Of a stretch of 32,278 bases of DNA, positions 6,462-14,068 are shown in pieces. A program made the translations under genes and the position numbers. The DNA comes from Campylobacteraceae bacterium. Lineage in GTDB: Bacteria > Campylobacterota > Campylobacteria > Campylobacterales > Sulfurospirillaceae. The number at the start of each line of letters is the position of its first letter. The stretch's first letter is position 1. The stretch spans positions 1 to 32,278 of the forward strand of contig JAFLKZ010000027.1 in assembly GCA_019162915.1 (NCBI GenBank), read 5' to 3'. The notes beneath the pieces were generated by a model, which saw only the letters and a program-made list of their open reading frames with translations, was not told where the DNA came from and did no database searches.

Positions 6462-7667
6462 ATGATTAGATCAGTTCGAGATTTAGACATAACCGATAAA
6501 AAAGTTTTTATACGATGTGATTTTAATGTTCCTTTGGATGAATTTAATAATATAACAGATGATAGGCGCATACGATCAGCTATTCAAACAATTCGATATT
6601 GTCTTGATCATAACTGTGCGATTATCCTTGCAAGCCACTTGGGTCGTCCAAAAGGTTCTATTGATGAAAAATATTCTCTTGCACCTGTACAAATGAGGCT
6701 GAAAAGACTACTAGATAAAGAAGTTATGTTAGCACTCGACGTGGTGGGTAAAGACGCGCAAGAAAAAGCAGAAAATCTTCAAAATGGAGAGATTTTACTC
6801 TTAGAAAATTTACGTTTTTGTAAAGGCGAAACAACCAATGATGAAGAGTTTGCCAAAGTTTTAGCGGATATGGCAGAAGTATATATCAATGATGCTTTTG
6901 GTGTGTGTCATAGAGCGCATGCTTCTGTTGAGGCTATTACAAGATTTTTTAATGAAAAAAGCTCTGCGGCTGGATTTTTACTCCAAAAAGAAGTTCAGTT
7001 TTCAAAAAATCTTCTTCGCAGACCGACACGACCTTTTGTAGCCGTTGTGGGAGGAAGCAAAGTAAGTGGTAAGCTTCAAGCACTTGTCAATCTTTTACCA
7101 AGAGTCGATAAATTACTGATTGGTGGCGGTATGGCATTTACGTTCCTTAAAGCACAAGGACTTGATATCGGTAATTCTTTGGTCGAAGATGATTTGTTGG
7201 ATGAAGCCAATCGCGTGATGGAAGAAGCAAAAAAGCAAGGGGTTAAAATCTATCTACCGGTGGATGTTGTAGCTGCACAAACTTGCTCTCAAGATGCAAC
7301 CATTAAATTTGTAACGGTTCAAGAAATTCCTAAAGGTTGGATGGGACTAGACATTGGACCTGCAACTTCAAGATTGTTTAGAGAAGCACTTGCGGATGCA
7401 CAAACCATTCTATGGAATGGCCCAATGGGTGTTTTTGAGATAGAAAAGTTTTCAAAAGGTAGCTTCAAAATGTCACATGTCATCGCAGAAGCGCATGCAA
7501 CAACCGTTGTTGGTGGTGGCGATACGGCAGATGTAGTCGCACGTGCGGGTGATGCTGATGAGATGACTTTTATCTCCACGGGTGGTGGTGCTAGTTTGGA
7601 ATTAATAGAAGGCAAAGAACTTCCAGGGGTTAAACCACTCACAAATAATGAAAATGAAAACGAGTAA
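6462..7667 (+). CDS. pgk: Phosphoglycerate kinase
   Basis: Transfers phosphate between 1,3-bisphosphoglycerate and ADP. The 401-residue length is standard for bacterial PGK. The signature KVFIRCDFNVPLD is at the N-terminus, followed by HLGRPKG (substrate binding) and LLENLRFCKGE; the C-terminal nucleotide domain shows GGGMAFTFLKAQG, WNGPMGVFE and GGGDTADVV near the end. It starts with ATG 12 bases after gap, with an AAAGGA ribosome binding site in the gap, and ends 2 bases before tpiA, so the three glycolytic genes are translationally close. Nothing unusual was seen. Confidence 0.97.
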   Translation: MIRSVRDLDITDKKVFIRCDFNVPLDEFNNITDDRRIRSAIQTIRYCLDHNCAIILASHLGRPKGSIDEKYSLAPVQMRLKRLLDKEVMLALDVVGKDAQEKAENLQNGEILLLENLRFCKGETTNDEEFAKVLADMAEVYINDAFGVCHRAHASVEAITRFFNEKSSAAGFLLQKEVQFSKNLLRRPTRPFVAVVGGSKVSGKLQALVNLLPRVDKLLIGGGMAFTFLKAQGLDIGNSLVEDDLLDEANRVMEEAKKQGVKIYLPVDVVAAQTCSQDATIKFVTVQEIPKGWMGLDIGPATSRLFREALADAQTILWNGPMGVFEIEKFSKGSFKMSHVIAEAHATTVVGGGDTADVVARAGDADEMTFISTGGGASLELIEGKELPGVKPLTNNENENE

Positions 7668-7669
7668 AA

Positions 7670-8386
7670 ATGATTATTGCCTCAAACTTTAAAACCAATT
7701 ATACCAGAGCAAAAACAGATGATTTTGTCATTGCTATACAAGATTTTATGCGCACTACAAGAAGTAAACAGCAGGTGCGTATTTATGCTCCTGCAACGGC
7801 ATTAGATCTTTTTGATGAAATTCCTTCTTTACATGTAGGGGCTCAAAATTTTTATCCTACACAAAATGGTTCTTACACGGGCGAAATTGGTTTTGAGCAA
7901 CTTGAAGAGTTTGCTATCGATACGGTTTTAATCGGACATAGTGAAAGGCGTCATATCTTGAAAGAATCACAGGATTTAATCGCTCAAAAATTTAATTTTG
8001 CACAAGCCAAAAATGTTGAAATTATATATTGCGTGGGTGAACCTAAAGAGATACGAGCTCTTGGTATTGATGCGGTGATGGCTTATATTTGGGAACAGTT
8101 TGAGGGAATTGATATCAATTATGAAAGGCTTGTGATTGCGTATGAACCAGTCTGGGCAATTGGCACGGGACTTACTGCGAGTGATGATGATATCAAAGAA
8201 GTATTAGGAAGACTTGATGAAAAACTCTCCGCTCCTTTATTGTATGGCGGAAGTGTGAAAGTAGATAATATTAAAGAGATTTTGAGCATTGACAAATGTA
8301 GTGGTGTGTTAGTAGGCACGGCAAGCTGGAGTGTAGAAGCTTTTTCATCTATGATACAAGCAGCCGATAATTTAGAAAAACAATAG
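7670..8386 (+). CDS. tpiA: Triose-phosphate isomerase
   Basis: Interconverts dihydroxyacetone phosphate and glyceraldehyde 3-phosphate. The 238-residue protein has the catalytic lysine in SNFKTN (K8), the catalytic histidine in IGHSERR (H90) and the catalytic glutamate in AYEPVWAIGTG (E159), with the phosphate-binding YGGSVK and GVLVGTAS near the C-terminus. It is slightly shorter than the usual ~250 residues, as in related Campylobacterota. Its ATG follows the pgk stop by two bases, indicating coupled translation. A one-base variant of the window's palindrome (TTACATGTAG, 7829-7838) encodes LHVG. Confidence 0.96.
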   Translation: MIIASNFKTNYTRAKTDDFVIAIQDFMRTTRSKQQVRIYAPATALDLFDEIPSLHVGAQNFYPTQNGSYTGEIGFEQLEEFAIDTVLIGHSERRHILKESQDLIAQKFNFAQAKNVEIIYCVGEPKEIRALGIDAVMAYIWEQFEGIDINYERLVIAYEPVWAIGTGLTASDDDIKEVLGRLDEKLSAPLLYGGSVKVDNIKEILSIDKCSGVLVGTASWSVEAFSSMIQAADNLEKQ

Positions 8387-8398
8387 GAGCGTATAAAC

Positions 8399-9220
8399 AT
8401 GGTCATGCAAGGTAAAAAAGGTCTCATCGTAGGAATAGCTAATAATAAATCAATTGCGTATGGCATAGCAAAAGCATGTAAAGCACAAGGCGCAGAGTTG
8501 GCTTTTACCTATCTTAATGAACAATTAGAAAAAAGAGTTCGCCCCATCGCTGAAGAGTTTGGAAGCGATAAAGTATATGAGCTAGATATCAATAATCCAG
8601 CACATTTGGAGGCGTTAACTGCTTCTTTAGAAAAAGATTTTGGAAAGATTGACTTTGTAGTTCACTCGGTTGCTTATGCTCCTAAAGAAGCTCTGAGTGG
8701 AAAGTTTATTGATACAACAAGAGAAGCTTTTGACATCGCACTTGGAACTTCTGCATACTCACTTGTGTCATTGACACGTGCTTGTTTACCTGTTATGAAT
8801 GAGGGTGGTTCTGTGTTAACGCTTAGCTATCTTGGTGGACCAAAGTATATTCCACATTATAATGTTATGGGTGTTGCTAAAGCTGCACTTGAATCAAGTG
8901 TGAGATATCTAGCCGTTGATTGTGGAAGATTAGGTATTCGTGTTAATGCTATTAGTGCGGGACCTATTAAAACTTTAGCAGCGAGCGGTATTGGTGATTT
9001 TAGAATGATTTTAAATTGGAATGAGGTTAACGCTCCGCTTCGTAAAAATGTAACAACAGATGAAGTAGGAAATAGTGGTATGTACCTTTTAAGTGACCTC
9101 TCCAGTGGTGTAACAGGTGAAATTCACTATGTTGATGCTGGATATAGCATTATGGGTATGGGACTTGATGAGGTTGACGCTGAGGGACATACGGTTCTTG
9201 CGTGGGACAATCAAAAGTAG
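8399..9220 (+). CDS. fabI: Enoyl-[acyl-carrier-protein] reductase (NADH), FabI
   Basis: Performs the last reduction of each fatty-acid elongation cycle. The 273-residue short-chain dehydrogenase shows the FabI-type nucleotide motif GLIVGIANNKSIAYGIA near the N-terminus and the catalytic Y-x6-K pair (Y154, K161) in HYNVMGVAK, with the additional FabI tyrosine Y144 in LSYLGG. This is the triclosan-sensitive family. Two ATG codons lie six bases apart (8399 and 8405); the first is chosen because TAGGAG is 8-9 bases upstream. It follows tpiA by 12 bases, so it belongs to the glycolytic transcript, an order shared with Campylobacter and Helicobacter. Confidence 0.97.
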   Translation: MVMQGKKGLIVGIANNKSIAYGIAKACKAQGAELAFTYLNEQLEKRVRPIAEEFGSDKVYELDINNPAHLEALTASLEKDFGKIDFVVHSVAYAPKEALSGKFIDTTREAFDIALGTSAYSLVSLTRACLPVMNEGGSVLTLSYLGGPKYIPHYNVMGVAKAALESSVRYLAVDCGRLGIRVNAISAGPIKTLAASGIGDFRMILNWNEVNAPLRKNVTTDEVGNSGMYLLSDLSSGVTGEIHYVDAGYSIMGMGLDEVDAEGHTVLAWDNQK

Positions 9221-9225
9221 AAGCG

Positions 9226-10191
9226 ATGTTTAAATCAACACTTCAAAAGATAGGCTATGTCGTGTTGATGCTTTTGCTTATATCGGTTATCTCTTTTGGG
9301 GCTATTCATCTAGCTCCAAACTCTTTTTTTGCGAGTGGGGAACTCAACCCTAACATTACCCAAGAATCATTAGAACAACTCAAAAAAGTTTATGGACTGG
9401 ATAAGTCACTTTTAATGCAATTTGTTGCTTGGTTTCAAGCGATGGTGCAACTCGACTTTGGTATCTCTTTTGCAAGTGGAAAAGCCGTGCGCGATGAGAT
9501 TTTGAGTAGACTTCCTATTACTCTTTTAATGAATATCATCAGTATGATTTTCGTATTTGCCTTATCTCTCTATTTTGGGATTAAATCAGCGCTCAAACAA
9601 ACAACGTTCTACGATAGAAGTGTGAAGCAATTTTCATTACTAAGTTATGCCATGCCTTCTTTTTATCTCTCTCTTTTACTCGTCATGTTGTTTGCTGTCA
9701 AATGGAAAATATTTCCTATTTCAGGGTTGCATACTAGTGATGTGGGTGATGGATTGTGGTATTATTTAGACATGGCTTGGCATCTCTTTTTACCTATTTT
9801 TGTAATGGTTTTTGGGGGACTTGGGAGTTTAACTTTGTATGTGCGCAGTCTTACGCTCAATATTTTAAAGAGTGATTATATCTTTTTTGCCCGAAGTCGA
9901 GGTATAGAGGGACAAGCCCTATTATGGCATTTTATCTTACCCAATCTTTCTCCTCCTATCGTGACAATTCTTGGTCTTTCTCTTCCTGGACTCATCGGGG
10001 GGAGTGTTATTTTAGAGTCTATATTTGCCATAAATGGTATGGGATTGCTCTTTTATCAAAGTGCACTTAGTCGAGATTATCCTGTGATTATGGGGATTTT
10101 AATCATATCTTCTTTTTTGACATTAATGGGAAATATGATAGCAGATTTAGTATTGACGAGGCTCAACCCTCATTTTAAAAGAAAAAACTAA
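9226..10191 (+). CDS. Oligopeptide/dipeptide-type ABC transporter permease (DppB/OppB family), unpaired
   Basis: An inner-membrane permease of the DppB/OppB type, 321 residues from the ATG at 9226. It has an N-terminal membrane helix (about residues 5-25), the family's periplasmic segment LDKSLLMQFVAWFQAMVQLDFGIS, further helices, and the cytoplasmic EAA-like loop ARSRGIEGQALLWHFILPN that contacts the ATPase. A GTG at 9202 would extend the frame by eight codons into fabI; the ATG five bases after the fabI stop is preferred. A transporter normally needs a second permease, ATPases and a binding protein; none is here, so partners must be encoded elsewhere. Substrate is unknown. A small lipoprotein gene follows. 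Confidence 0.88.
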   Translation: MFKSTLQKIGYVVLMLLLISVISFGAIHLAPNSFFASGELNPNITQESLEQLKKVYGLDKSLLMQFVAWFQAMVQLDFGISFASGKAVRDEILSRLPITLLMNIISMIFVFALSLYFGIKSALKQTTFYDRSVKQFSLLSYAMPSFYLSLLLVMLFAVKWKIFPISGLHTSDVGDGLWYYLDMAWHLFLPIFVMVFGGLGSLTLYVRSLTLNILKSDYIFFARSRGIEGQALLWHFILPNLSPPIVTILGLSLPGLIGGSVILESIFAINGMGLLFYQSALSRDYPVIMGILIISSFLTLMGNMIADLVLTRLNPHFKRKN

Positions 10192-10202
10192 AAGGAGTTA
10201 CT

Positions 10203-10352
10203 ATGAAAAAAGTTATATTAGTCGTATTGGCTTTGTTAATTAGTGGTTGCGCTACATGGAAAGGTGTTCAAGAAGATACCAAAGAGGGTGCTGAGTGGAC
10301 TAAAACTAAGATTAATAAAGGCGCAGAGTACGTTAAAGAAAAAACAGAGTAG
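10203..10352 (+). CDS. Small entericidin-like lipoprotein
   Basis: A 49-residue protein with a strong AAGGAG ribosome binding site. It starts with a lipoprotein signal peptide (MKK then hydrophobic residues 4-13) ending in the lipobox LISGC, so Cys16 would be lipidated. The mature part is about 34 residues, highly charged and repetitive (ATWKGVQEDTKEGAEWTKTK), and predicted helical. The C-x-T-x-x-G-V-x-x-D-x-x-x-G pattern resembles the entericidin EcnA/EcnB family of small envelope lipoproteins. The function in this lineage is unknown. It follows the permease by 11 bases and is followed immediately by a strong terminator, so it is the last gene of the gap transcript. Confidence 0.75.
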   Translation: MKKVILVVLALLISGCATWKGVQEDTKEGAEWTKTKINKGAEYVKEKTE

Positions 10353-10395
10353 AGCTTTTACATGTAGAGAAAATCTCTACATGTAAAGCTTTTTT
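10353..10395 (+). terminator. Strong intrinsic terminator built from two palindrome variants
   Basis: Arms AGCTTTTACATGTAGAGA (10353-10370) and TCTCTACATGTAAAGCT (10374-10390) form a 17-bp stem with one bulged T, an AAA loop and a following run of T. Each arm contains a one-base variant of the window-wide palindrome (TTACATGTAG at 10358-10367, CTACATGTAA at 10377-10386). It ends the lipoprotein gene one base after its stop codon; the T run is on the plus-strand side. Confidence 0.85.
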
Positions 10396-10397
10396 AA

Positions 10398-11510
10398 TTA
10401 ATTGCCACCAAAAAGATTTTTGAGCGCATTTGGATCACGTGGTTCTTCTTTTGACGTAGGGTCATTTGAAGAAGTTCCTGATTCGACGAGTTCGATATCG
10501 AGTCCACAAAGCATAGATGTCAGCCGGATATTAATACCACTTTTACCTATCGCTTTTGATTTTTGATCTGCTGGAAGTGTAACGATTGCTTTGCCATTTT
10601 GAATTCTTACATTAGAAATAATGGCTGGGCTTAAAGCTCTTGCGATAAAAATTTCAGGTGTATTTGAAAACTCGATACAGTCAATATTTTCATTATGTAA
10701 TTCTTTACTGACAGCATTGATTCTCATACCTCTTGTTCCAACCGTAGCACCTACCGCATCGACGTTTGGATGCAAAGAAAGAAGTGAAACTTTAGCTCGC
10801 TCCCCTGGTATTCTAGCACTTCCTATGATTTTAACAAGACCATCTTTAATCTCTGGTACTTCAAGCTCTAAAAGTGACTCTAAAAATTTAGGGCTGGTAC
10901 GTGAAAGTTCAACATAAATACCTTGAGATTTATCGATAAGTACTTTCCTAATAACACTTTTAACAACGTTACCCACTTTGAATTTTTCACCTTTGATACG
11001 ATTTTTTCGAGGTAAAACTGCTCTGATTTCATCTATTTCTATGTAGGTATTCTCATCATTATCAATTCGTGCAACAGTTCCAAAGATAGTTTTTCCAACC
11101 ATATTTTGATATTTTTCAAAAATATTATTTTCTAAAAGTCGCTGTATATGAAATTCTAACTCTTTTTGTAAGGTGGCAGCAGCGGTACGTCCAAGATTAT
11201 CAAGAGGAAGTTCATAGGTTAATTCATCGCCTATTTCTATATCTGGATCAACTTCTTTTGCATCTTTGATAGCGATAAAATTTTCATTACCCGATTTAAG
11301 TCTTTCGTCTTCTGGCTGAACAACGATAACTTTTTGATACAGTTTTAAAGTTTTTGTGAATGGGTCAATTTCTGCACCATACTCATACTCTGCACCATAT
11401 ATTTTTTTGGCAGTTTTAATGAGTGCAAGGGTAAGTGTATCTTTGACCGCTTTGATATCGAGCCCCTTTTCATGGGCGATTGATTCTATGATATCTACAA
11501 TTTTTTCCAT
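10398..11510 (-). CDS. nusA: Transcription termination/antitermination factor NusA
   Basis: NusA binds RNA polymerase and promotes pausing, termination and rRNA antitermination. The 370-residue protein has the NusA N-terminal domain (1-~125), an S1 domain (~135-200, GKTIFGTVARIDNDENTYIEI), KH1 (~230-300, including HPNVDAVGATVGTRGMRI) and KH2 (~305-350, ADQKSKAIGKSGINIRL). It lacks the C-terminal acidic repeats of the E. coli protein, giving the shorter form common outside Gammaproteobacteria. It starts with ATG at 11510 and stands alone on this strand. The order nusA, divergent HP0268-family gene, miaB is shared with Campylobacter. Confidence 0.96.
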   Translation of the reverse strand: MEKIVDIIESIAHEKGLDIKAVKDTLTLALIKTAKKIYGAEYEYGAEIDPFTKTLKLYQKVIVVQPEDERLKSGNENFIAIKDAKEVDPDIEIGDELTYELPLDNLGRTAAATLQKELEFHIQRLLENNIFEKYQNMVGKTIFGTVARIDNDENTYIEIDEIRAVLPRKNRIKGEKFKVGNVVKSVIRKVLIDKSQGIYVELSRTSPKFLESLLELEVPEIKDGLVKIIGSARIPGERAKVSLLSLHPNVDAVGATVGTRGMRINAVSKELHNENIDCIEFSNTPEIFIARALSPAIISNVRIQNGKAIVTLPADQKSKAIGKSGINIRLTSMLCGLDIELVESGTSSNDPTSKEEPRDPNALKNLFGGN

Positions 11511-11686
11511 AGTTATTCCTTATTATTGAACAAAATATATGCTTTTAATGATCCATATGAAGACCGCAACAATGAAAAATTTAAAGGAATTTTTAACGAT
11601 TGCGAGCTGAGGAAATAGGATTATAGCTAAAATCTTCTTTTATTTTCTTTATGCAGAGTTTAATGAGGAATTTATTGAAACTAAAG

Positions 11687-11692
11687 TATAAT
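11687..11692 (+). promoter_or_regulatory. -10 box upstream of the HP0268-family gene and miaB
   Basis: Perfect TATAAT giving a leader of roughly 58 bases before the ATG at 11757. The rest of the 246-base region between nusA and this gene shows no gene or clear structure. Confidence 0.6.
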
Positions 11693-11756
11693 CCACGATA
11701 TATCAGTGTCTGTTTTTAGCAAACACGATAATTTTCTTTATGAAAAGAGGTTTACA

Positions 11757-11999
11757 ATGGAAATTAAATTAGCAAGAAATGAAATTAATGGAAAACCAAA
11801 AACAATCACATTAGAAAAAGTTACAGAGATTATAGAAAAAGATGGACAAAAGATTTTTTATTTTGACAAAGAAAATTCTCACAAAGATTTAGTTGCTTTG
11901 GTAGAACATTTTGAAGCAAAAGGTTTAAGTGTTTATCTTCGTGAAATCAAATATGGCTTAGGCGAGGGTGATTATATGTACGAAGTACATATTTTATAA
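11757..11999 (+). CDS. HP0268-family small protein (putative nuclease)
   Basis: An 80-residue protein matching the H. pylori HP0268 family in length, start (MEIKLARNEING) and position directly before miaB. The H. pylori protein has been reported to have DNA-nicking and RNase activity; that is established for the homologue only. The sequence is an alternation of short strands and helices with a conserved-looking C-terminal segment LREIKYGLGEGDYMYEVHIL. The frame is open upstream to a GTG at 11706, but the ATG at 11757 has AAAAGAGG six bases before it and yields the family length. Its stop is two bases before the miaB start, indicating coupled translation and a possible link to RNA or tRNA metabolism (inference). 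Confidence 0.82.
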   Translation: MEIKLARNEINGKPKTITLEKVTEIIEKDGQKIFYFDKENSHKDLVALVEHFEAKGLSVYLREIKYGLGEGDYMYEVHIL

Positions 12000-12001
12000 G
12001 G

Positions 12002-13327
12002 TTGAACTCTTTGATTTTTAAAGAAGAAAAAAAACTATATATTGAAACACTCGGTTGTGCGATGAATGCTAGAGATTCTGAGCATATCATTGCAGAACTA
12101 GGTGATAAAGAAAATTATGTTTTAACAGACACGATGCAAGAAGCAGATTTGATTTTAATCAATACCTGTAGTGTGCGCGAAAAACCTGTAAGCAAGCTTT
12201 TTTCGGAAATTGGCAAGTACAATAAACGTAAAAAAGAAGGTGCTAAAATAGGTGTTTGTGGTTGTACTGCAAGTCACTTGGGCGAAGAAATATTTAGAAG
12301 AGCTCCTTATGTAAGTTTTGTTATAGGGGCGCGCAATGTTTCTAAAATTGGTGCAGCTGTTAATACGGAGAGATTTATCAGTGTAGATACTGACTATGAT
12401 GAGAGTACGTATGCTTTTGGAGAATTCCGCCACAGTTTGTATAAAGCGTATGTCAATATCTCAATAGGGTGCGATAAAAAATGCACTTATTGTATTGTCC
12501 CTCAAACCAGAGGCGATGAGATTTCTATTCCCCTAGATTTGATTGTCAATGAAGCACGAAAAGCTGCCAAAAGTGGTGCTAAAGAGATTTTTTTACTGGG
12601 TCAAAATGTTAACAATTATGGCAAAAGATTTAGTAATAAGTCTGAAGCAGAAGTAGACTTTTCAGACTTACTGAATAAAATTAGCGAGATAGAAGAAGTG
12701 GAACGTATCCGTTTTACTTCTCCGCATCCTTTACATATGGATGATAAATTTTTACAGACTTTTGCGACTAATCCTAAGGTTTGTAAATCAATGCACATGC
12801 CACTGCAAAGTGGCTCAACGCATATTCTTGAGCAGATGAAAAGAGGCTACACGAAAGAGTGGTTTTTAAATCGCGCACTAAAACTTCGAGCCATGATTCC
12901 TGATGTATCGATTAGTACTGATGTTATTGTTGCTTTTCCAGGAGAGAGTGAAGAAGATTTTGAAGAAACTTTAGACGTGATGCGACAGGTTAAATTTGAG
13001 CAAGTTTTTGCTTTTAAATATTCTCCTCGTCCTCTCACAAAAGCCGCAGAATTTACGAATCAAATTGACCCAGAAATAGGCTCTGCAAGATTGGAGCGTT
13101 TACAAGTGATGCAAGATGATATTTTGGATGAAATCTCGCAGAGTAAAATGGGGAAAATCTATCCTGTTTACATAGAAGAACTCCGAAATAATGGATTTTT
13201 AGCAGGTCGAAGTGATAATAATGCACTGGTTCAAATCAAAGGTGATGAAAGTTTACTAGGACAAACGCTCAATGTTGAAATCACAAATCCAAAGCGTTTG
13301 GCACTTTATGGCGAAATTGTTCTCTAA
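12002..13327 (+). CDS. miaB: tRNA-2-methylthio-N6-dimethylallyladenosine synthase MiaB
   Basis: Radical-SAM methylthiotransferase that adds the 2-methylthio group to i6A37 of tRNAs reading UNN codons. The 441-residue protein has the three-domain plan: N-terminal UPF0004 domain with Fe-S ligands C19, C56 and a cysteine in GVCGCTA (86/88), radical SAM core with C157xxxC161xxC164 in GCDKKCTYC, and a C-terminal TRAM domain (~375-441). ETLGCAMNARDSE and the absence of RimO-type signatures favour MiaB, as does synteny with HP0269. It starts with TTG at 12002, overlapping the ribosome binding region of the preceding stop. The downstream acyltransferase begins inside its 3' end. Confidence 0.95.
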   Translation: MNSLIFKEEKKLYIETLGCAMNARDSEHIIAELGDKENYVLTDTMQEADLILINTCSVREKPVSKLFSEIGKYNKRKKEGAKIGVCGCTASHLGEEIFRRAPYVSFVIGARNVSKIGAAVNTERFISVDTDYDESTYAFGEFRHSLYKAYVNISIGCDKKCTYCIVPQTRGDEISIPLDLIVNEARKAAKSGAKEIFLLGQNVNNYGKRFSNKSEAEVDFSDLLNKISEIEEVERIRFTSPHPLHMDDKFLQTFATNPKVCKSMHMPLQSGSTHILEQMKRGYTKEWFLNRALKLRAMIPDVSISTDVIVAFPGESEEDFEETLDVMRQVKFEQVFAFKYSPRPLTKAAEFTNQIDPEIGSARLERLQVMQDDILDEISQSKMGKIYPVYIEELRNNGFLAGRSDNNALVQIKGDESLLGQTLNVEITNPKRLALYGEIVL

Positions 13328-13943
13328 GCTTAACCAGCGAAGATTTTTACTTTGGATTGTTCCACCACTTGCTTTTGTACTGATAAAGTTATTGTACTTT
13401 ACATGTAAAAAGAAATTTCATATCAACACCAATGGTTCACATACGCCGAGTATTTATGCTTTTTGGCATGGTGAGCTGTTGATGTTGCCTTTAGCGTATA
13501 TAGATTATGCTCAAAAAACTTCTTTGGATGCTATGATTAGTCGGCATTTTGATGGTGAATTGATAGCCAAACTCATTCTTTTATTAGGCGGCGGTTCAAT
13601 TCGAGGGAGTTCTTCTAAAGGGGGAACTGAAGCCTTGCGCGCGGCCATTCGTTCATTACGTAATGGTCGAGACGTCGCTATTACTCCTGATGGGCCAAGA
13701 GGTCCTAGGCATAGCGTTGCTGAGGGGGTTGTTGCCATAGCAGCGATGAAAAAAGTTCCCATCATCACTATGAATTGTAAACCATCACGGTATTGGAAAT
13801 TAAAGAGTTGGGATGAATTTTGCATTCCAAAACCCTTTTCAACGTTAGAGTTTTATTTTGGAGACCCTTTTTTTATTCATGAGATGAGTATGGATGAAGC
13901 AAAAGCACTGATTAAAAATAAGCTCCTTGAACATGCCTTATAG
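13308..13943 (+). CDS. DUF374 lysophospholipid acyltransferase-family protein
   Basis: A 211-residue protein with one N-terminal membrane helix (about 12-33) and a lysophospholipid acyltransferase-like domain: AFWHGELLMLP replaces the usual acyltransferase HxxxxD block, then LGGGSIRGSSSKGGTEALRAAIRSL and ITPDGPRGPRHSVAEGVVAIA follow, characteristic of the DUF374 branch. Family members are thought to act on membrane lipid or lipid A acyl groups; the exact substrate is not established. The ATG at 13308 lies 20 bases inside miaB; an in-frame extension reaches 13272 but has no better start. Gene order miaB-DUF374 is conserved in Campylobacter and Helicobacter. A TTACATGTAA copy encodes the FTCK just after the membrane helix. 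Confidence 0.85.
   Translation: MAKLFSKLNQRRFLLWIVPPLAFVLIKLLYFTCKKKFHINTNGSHTPSIYAFWHGELLMLPLAYIDYAQKTSLDAMISRHFDGELIAKLILLLGGGSIRGSSSKGGTEALRAAIRSLRNGRDVAITPDGPRGPRHSVAEGVVAIAAMKKVPIITMNCKPSRYWKLKSWDEFCIPKPFSTLEFYFGDPFFIHEMSMDEAKALIKNKLLEHAL
13399..13408. repeat. TTACATGTAA palindrome, copy 4 (inside DUF374 gene)
   Basis: Exact copy, here read in the other permitted frame as FTCK. Confidence 0.85.
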
Positions 13944-13966
13944 CTTGGAGGGCATTTAGATATGAA

Positions 13967-13982
13967 TGGCACTCTTTTTGCT
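13967..13982 (+). promoter_or_regulatory. Sigma-54 (RpoN) promoter upstream of the PilM-like gene
   Basis: TGGCAC-TCTTT-TTGCT matches the -24/-12 consensus TGGCAC-N5-TTGCW at every conserved base, with GG (13968-13969) and GC (13980-13981) at the required spacing. The predicted start is near 13993, about 75 bases before the ATG at 14069. No other match with correct spacing was noticed in the window on either strand. Confidence 0.65.
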
Positions 13983-14068
13983 TACATTTTAGAAAACTTA
14001 AGCAATATTAGTCTAATATATTCTATAAAATTAACACAAGAGATTTCAGTGATTAAAGAGACAGTCGT

